This document shows positions 60,241 through 64,000 of a stretch of 64,000 nt of DNA, piece by piece. The position numbers and the translations under genes were made by a program. A model generated the notes under the pieces. The model worked only from the letters and a program-made list of their open reading frames with translations, was not told the DNA's origin and made no database searches. The stretch lies in NCBI GenBank assembly GCA_947570135.1, contig CANOTP010000001.1, positions 124,001-188,000 of the forward strand, in the 5' to 3' direction. How positions within the stretch are numbered: position 1 is the first letter of the stretch; each line of letters opens with the position of its first letter. Origin of the DNA: an uncultured Candidatus Melainabacteria bacterium. GTDB taxonomy: Bacteria > Cyanobacteriota > Vampirovibrionia > Gastranaerophilales > Gastranaerophilaceae.

Positions 60241-61212
60241 ATGAATATATTATTTGTTATAGACAGAATTGAGTTAAAATATTTTGAATTTAATGATTTA
60301 GTGACTAATTTTTGGATAATAAAAAGCTTCTTACAGCGAGGTCACAAAGTATTTATATCAACGATTGATATGCTGAAACTCAAATCTCAAAAGGCTTTCA
60401 CCTCTTGTTATAAGTCGTTTTTGGATGATGAAGAAATTCGTTTTGATAAAAACAGTTTAACAGAACACCAAATAGAAGATTTTCAACTTGTAATGTTTCG
60501 CCCCGATCCGCCTGTTGATTTAGATTATATTAACGCGACTTATGTTTTTGATTTTGTGGATAGAACCAAAACTTTTATAATGAATGATACAACAGCCGTT
60601 CGGAATTTTAACGAAAAACTTCACAGCATTTATTTTGAAGATTTAATGCCAAAATATATCGTAACTTCTTCAAAATCAGATATTATCGAGTTTTTGAATG
60701 CAAACGAAGAGATAATTTTAAAGCCTTTAAACCAATGTTTTGGCGGCGGGGTTATGTATTTAAAACGCGGTGATAAAAATACCGCGGTAATCATTAATTC
60801 GATGACGAATGAGGGAAAACAGCTTATTATGGTTCAAAAGTTTATTTCAAAAGCTGTATTTGGAGATAAACGTGTTCTGATTTTGGGTGAAGATGTATTG
60901 CCTTATTGTGTTCAAAAAGTTCCGAGCAACGATGATTTTAAATTCTGCGAACATGATGATTCTCACATCCAAAAAGCTGTTTTAACGGACGATGAACGTG
61001 AAAGATTTCTGCCTGTAGCAAAAAAACTTAACGAAATGGGAATATTTATGGCAGGGTTGGACGTTATTGACGGTAAGATTATTGAGGTTAACGTGACAAG
61101 TCCTTGTTATTTTATCAGAGAAATTAATAATCATTTCGGATGTCATCTTGAAGATAATATTGCTGATTTTATAATCTCGAAAGTTGAAATGTCAAATCTT
61201 GTATTAAATTAG
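60241..61212 (+). CDS. gshB: Glutathione synthetase-like ATP-grasp ligase
   Basis: Adds glycine to gamma-glutamylcysteine. 323 residues. The N-terminal pre-ATP-grasp domain (MNILFVIDRIELKYFEF to MFRPDPPVDLDY) is as in GshB, with NDTTAVRNFNEKLHSIYFED near 120-140. The ATP-grasp part has IILKPLNQCFGGGVMYLKRG, FISKAVFGDKRVLILGEDVL and VNVTSPCYFIREINNHFG. The SPxG-like VTSPCY is typical of bacterial GshB. The start has GAGGTGTT just upstream. gshA is not adjacent. Confidence 0.86.
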   Translation: MNILFVIDRIELKYFEFNDLVTNFWIIKSFLQRGHKVFISTIDMLKLKSQKAFTSCYKSFLDDEEIRFDKNSLTEHQIEDFQLVMFRPDPPVDLDYINATYVFDFVDRTKTFIMNDTTAVRNFNEKLHSIYFEDLMPKYIVTSSKSDIIEFLNANEEIILKPLNQCFGGGVMYLKRGDKNTAVIINSMTNEGKQLIMVQKFISKAVFGDKRVLILGEDVLPYCVQKVPSNDDFKFCEHDDSHIQKAVLTDDERERFLPVAKKLNEMGIFMAGLDVIDGKIIEVNVTSPCYFIREINNHFGCHLEDNIADFIISKVEMSNLVLN

Positions 61213-61245
61213 CAAAATAATTTTTGTTGACGTTTTATTCAGGGT

Positions 61246-62214
61246 ATGATTACTCCGATTTTGGGTTTACGATTTACCCCGAATGTCAAACCTACGCAAA
61301 AAACTCAATCTGTAACACTTAAACCTCAATTGAGTGCAGACACTGTTTGTTTTGGCTCTACCCGTGCCAAAGATGATTTAATGTCTTTATCTGATGGTGC
61401 AATTTTTAAAAAAGTCAAGGAAGCAATAGAAAACGGTGAACTGATTGGTGAAGGCGGTGAAGGTCAGGTATATAAAATAGGTGATAGCGGCTATTGCGTT
61501 AAAAAAAGTTCTTTTGTTGAGCTTAAAGATTTAAAATCTCTAAAAAGTAAATTCACAAAGAAAGTTACAGAACAGGATAAAGTTAACCATATAGTTGCAA
61601 AATATGCAAATTCCGTGACGATTATGCCGATAATTGAGGGTTCTCCCGTTCTATCTTTAAGAATGAGCGAGTCTGAGATTTATAAAGTTTCCGAACAAAT
61701 TTGTACTTTACCTAAGTCTGCGTTTAGTGCGTTGTTACATCAGTTGAGTGATGCTTATGACAAAGATATGGTAATGGATTGTCTGAGTGCTAATGTTATT
61801 GTAGATTCGAAGAATAAAAAACTTACGGCAATTGATTTTTATAGGAATGATCCTGACGCTCCTGAAGCTGCAAGGCATTTAGCATATATATATGCGAGCA
61901 TGGTTCATGAATATACAACTGAAGCACAGCATAAAATTATAGCAGAAAAAGTTATGAATGCAGGCTTAGAAGAATTTAAACCGGGTGTTAAACCTTGCTG
62001 TCATTTTGATTATTTCGGTTTTGGAGATTTGATAAGAGTTTTTGCTGATTTAGAGTTATTTGATAATAAAAAATATATAAAACTTTTAAGTACATTAACA
62101 AACAGGATTCGGGACTTGAAATATCAGGAAATCCGTGGTGTCGATGTCACAAATGAATTGAACGGAGAAATTAAAAAAGTTCAGGCAATAATGCGTCAGT
62201 TAGCAAAATCTTAG
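61246..62214 (+). CDS. Protein-kinase-like protein with lineage-type N-terminus
   Basis: 322 residues. The N-terminus (1-45) is polar, with CFGSTRA. A kinase-like fold follows. The Gly-rich loop is LIGEGGEGQVYKIG (about 67-80), then CVKKSS with a Lys near 86. A catalytic-loop-like VMDCLSANVIVD (Asp near 178, Asn near 183) and AIDFYRND (Asp near 198) come later. The classical HRD and DFG are MDC and DFY here. The layout recalls small effector kinases such as NleH/OspG. Activity is uncertain. The stop overlaps the tsaD stop on the other strand. Confidence 0.68.
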   Translation: MITPILGLRFTPNVKPTQKTQSVTLKPQLSADTVCFGSTRAKDDLMSLSDGAIFKKVKEAIENGELIGEGGEGQVYKIGDSGYCVKKSSFVELKDLKSLKSKFTKKVTEQDKVNHIVAKYANSVTIMPIIEGSPVLSLRMSESEIYKVSEQICTLPKSAFSALLHQLSDAYDKDMVMDCLSANVIVDSKNKKLTAIDFYRNDPDAPEAARHLAYIYASMVHEYTTEAQHKIIAEKVMNAGLEEFKPGVKPCCHFDYFGFGDLIRVFADLELFDNKKYIKLLSTLTNRIRDLKYQEIRGVDVTNELNGEIKKVQAIMRQLAKS

Positions 62215-63245
62215 GCTCTTGAAAAAACTTCAATATCAATATCATCAAAGGTGTTTGTATTAAAATAAGCACAAGATGCTACCATAGATGCGTTATCCGT
62301 ACAGTATTTCATAGCGGGAGCTTTAACAATAAACCCTTCATCAGAGAGTGCGAAAACTTTTTTACGAATTTCTGAGTTTGCGGCTACTCCGCCAGCTATT
62401 ACAACTTGGTTATAACCGCGTTCAATTAATGCTTTTTTGAGTTTTTTTACTAATGTTTTAGAAACACATTCCTGGAAGCTTGCACAAATATCGTTAACGG
62501 GCAATTCTTTTCCGTCAAAGGATTTTACAAGACGCAGTACGGCTGTTTTCAGTCCGCTGAAACTGAAGTTATACCCGTCAACTTTGCCTTCGGGAAGTAT
62601 AAACGCGTGCGGATTACCTTCCTGAGCCAGTTTATCTAACCTTGGACCTCCCGGGTACGGCAGACCTATCAGCCTTGCAACTTTATCGTAAGCTTCTCCG
62701 ACCGCATCATCTATTGTTTCACCTAAAATTGTTTGTTTGGAGTAAGACTCAACATCAATAATCTGGGTGTGTCCGCCACTGACTAAAAGCGCCATAAACG
62801 GTGGTTTTAAGTCTGTATCAATATAGTTTGCACAAAGGTGTGCGTTTAAGTGGTTTACTCCGATAAATGGTTTATCGTGGACTAACGCAAGTGTTTTTGC
62901 TGCGTTTAATCCGACAAGCAAGCATCCTACAAGCCCGGGTCCGACGGTTGCTGCGAATGCTGAAATGTCTGCAGGTTTTAATCCAGATTGTTCAAAAGCT
63001 TCTTCTACAACTATATTTATAGAATCCAAGTGCTCGCGAGCTGCGATTTCAGGGATTACTCCGCCGAATTTTTCGTGGGTTTTGATTTGTGAAGCTACGA
63101 TATTTGATATAACTTCACGCCCGTTTTTTACAATAGCGCAAGCTGTTTCATCACAACTTGATTCTATTGCCATAATATAGTTATCTTGAGCGCTTTCCAT
63201 ACCGATTTTAACAGGTTGTCCGCTGAATAATGTTCTTTTTTCCAT
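62211..63245 (-). CDS. tsaD: tRNA N6-threonylcarbamoyladenosine synthase TsaD
   Basis: With TsaB and TsaE it transfers threonylcarbamoyl to A37 of ANN-decoding tRNAs. 344 residues. MAIESSCDETACAIVKNGRE is the ASKHA start. GVIPEIAAREHLDSI, VGPGLVGCLLVGLNAAKTLA, GVNHLNAHLCANY (HxxxH metal site), LLVSGGHTQI and VVIAGGVAANSEIR follow. The first 24 residues are an extra leader, so the true start may be a later ATG (63200 or 63173); a TATAAT just before 63245 suggests a very short or leaderless mRNA. Confidence 0.95.
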   Translation of the reverse strand: MEKRTLFSGQPVKIGMESAQDNYIMAIESSCDETACAIVKNGREVISNIVASQIKTHEKFGGVIPEIAAREHLDSINIVVEEAFEQSGLKPADISAFAATVGPGLVGCLLVGLNAAKTLALVHDKPFIGVNHLNAHLCANYIDTDLKPPFMALLVSGGHTQIIDVESYSKQTILGETIDDAVGEAYDKVARLIGLPYPGGPRLDKLAQEGNPHAFILPEGKVDGYNFSFSGLKTAVLRLVKSFDGKELPVNDICASFQECVSKTLVKKLKKALIERGYNQVVIAGGVAANSEIRKKVFALSDEGFIVKAPAMKYCTDNASMVASCAYFNTNTFDDIDIEVFSRA

Positions 63246-63274
63246 AAGTTTATATTATACCAAACAAGAAATAT

Positions 63275-64000
63275 TTAAACCCCTGAAAGTGACAGTTTTT
63301 TGCCAAAGTCAGTTGTTTTTGTTTCGTAAGCGTTAGCTGCAACACTCGGGTTTGGCATAAATCTGCCTTGGAACGGAACATTACTTTTATCTTTTTCTTC
63401 TTTCTTTTCAGGCGGAATGCTTGAAAGAATCAGTGTTGAATCTTCGATAGGTGTTGGAACATCTTTATCTCCGTAAACTCTTGATATGTAATGTTTTCCG
63501 TTCTCAATTTTTACATAATATCTGCCTTCATCAGTCGGATCGATATTATAAAACGGTGTATCATTCGGTAAGCCTGCAATACCTATATGGTCTGAAACTT
63601 CGTCTAACCAAATTTTATCAAGATATAGTTTTTGAGGTTCGTAAAAATATCTGTGATCAGGGTTTAGGTTTGATGTGTTGAAAATCGTTATTGCCATGTT
63701 TCCGTCAGGACTTTGCCTGAAAATTGCAGGTAACTTATATCCCTTTTGAGATATTTGCATTTTTAACGGGAAGATTGCACCGTTATTTAAGGCTTCGCAC
63801 TGAGGATTTTTACGGGTTGACATGATTTTATTAAATTCTTTTCTGTATTTATCAATAAATTTCATGTATTTTTCGTTGTTTGAATCGGTGAACCATTCGT
63901 CATGAATCCTTTGTCTGCCTTTTAAGAACATGTTTTTTGTTTTTGTATCGTAACCCGTTGCGCCCGACTCATCTCCCTCAAAGAGTGTCGGTAACCCTGG
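63275..64000 (-). CDS. Unknown protein, C-terminal part (start beyond the right edge)
   Basis: The frame is open from the right edge (reading PGLPTLFEGDESGATGYDTK) down to the stop at 63275, so 241 codons are seen and the 5' end is missing. The ATG at 63931 is internal. A helical part (MKFIDKYRKEFNKIMSTRKN) precedes beta-rich sequence with DHRYFYEPQKLYLDKIW. The Pro/Lys-rich C-terminus includes VPFQGRF and FGKKLSLSG. The last segment resembles the disordered tails and F-x-G motifs of the other lineage-type proteins here. No family was recognised. Confidence 0.6.
   Translation of the reverse strand, partial: PGLPTLFEGDESGATGYDTKTKNMFLKGRQRIHDEWFTDSNNEKYMKFIDKYRKEFNKIMSTRKNPQCEALNNGAIFPLKMQISQKGYKLPAIFRQSPDGNMAITIFNTSNLNPDHRYFYEPQKLYLDKIWLDEVSDHIGIAGLPNDTPFYNIDPTDEGRYYVKIENGKHYISRVYGDKDVPTPIEDSTLILSSIPPEKKEEKDKSNVPFQGRFMPNPSVAANAYETKTTDFGKKLSLSGV

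Noticed and set aside
1-64000. tRNA, rRNA or CRISPR loci
   Set aside because: I found no cloverleaf with a TTCGA-type arm, no rRNA-like stretch and no regularly spaced direct repeats on reading both strands. The search by eye is not exhaustive for tRNAs.

Overview
The window is AT-rich chromosomal DNA from a Gram-negative-type (diderm) bacterium. The best fit is a gut relative of the cyanobacteria, class Vampirovibrionia (Melainabacteria), probably order Gastranaerophilales. This is an inference from gene content. Lipid A and LPS genes (kdsA, lpxI, lpxB, an LptD-like protein) and an SLH-domain envelope protein are cyanobacteria-like. They sit beside genes better known from Firmicutes (murT, pgpH-ybeY-dgkA, YtxH/DUF948). 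There are also several unrecognised proteins with a short disordered N-terminus and an F-[TSG]-G type motif. No rRNA, tRNA, CRISPR array, transposase or phage gene was seen.

Layout. 1-710 is the 5' part of mnmE (minus). 734-2280 holds a broken prepilin gene, an XRE regulator, a probable small RNA and a secreted protein. 2314-3875 has two coupled lineage-type genes. 4057-6986 is a tight operon: HEAT-repeat protein, queC, DUF366 protein, SPOR protein. 7002-8121 has a prepilin pseudogene and a small coiled-coil gene. 8153-12072 carries kdsA, an MBL hydrolase, pheS and rseP. 12244-13525 has rlmH and an MscS channel (minus). 13635-19338 holds cell-wall and envelope genes (lytic transglycosylase, SpoIID-like, HU, LysM protein, GH13 enzyme). 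19353-20385 is a graveyard of prepilin and XRE remnants. ftsH (minus) follows, then a large glycine-zipper/coiled-coil protein, a glycine-cleavage operon gcvT-gcvH-gcvPA, an intact prepilin divergent from an XRE regulator, and a DnaJ-like gene.

29899-34430 encodes a two-module UvrD-family helicase overlapping a Fe-S PD-(D/E)XK nuclease, an AddAB-like repair system in an unusual arrangement. An ArsB/NhaD-type transporter, more prepilin/XRE debris and a cysteine-rich SLH protein follow. 38756-42061 has a 49-codon gene and pgpH-ybeY-dgkA. 42129-45352 is a minus-strand set with surE, a structured RNA candidate and an envelope cluster (YtxH, DUF948, YtxH, membrane protein). 45438-47822 has murT, pdxJ and a zinc-ribbon-like protein. 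47832-49253 is an anti-sigma/ECF sigma/Spy-like envelope-stress module. 49381-55549 is an envelope operon (M23 endopeptidase, LptD-like, class II aldolase, lpxI, lpxB). The end holds a lineage-type membrane protein, dgt, ribD, an MBL hydrolase, gshB, a protein-kinase-like protein, tsaD and a partial unknown gene.

The most striking pattern is a repeated pairing of a type IV prepilin-like gene with a small XRE regulator on the opposite strand. It occurs four times in 36 kb, and only one copy is clearly intact. That copy has an array of four TACGTA palindromes between the two genes. Other points of interest are the helicase with one apparently dead and one active motor module, the kinase-like protein, the glycine-zipper protein and two structured RNA candidates.
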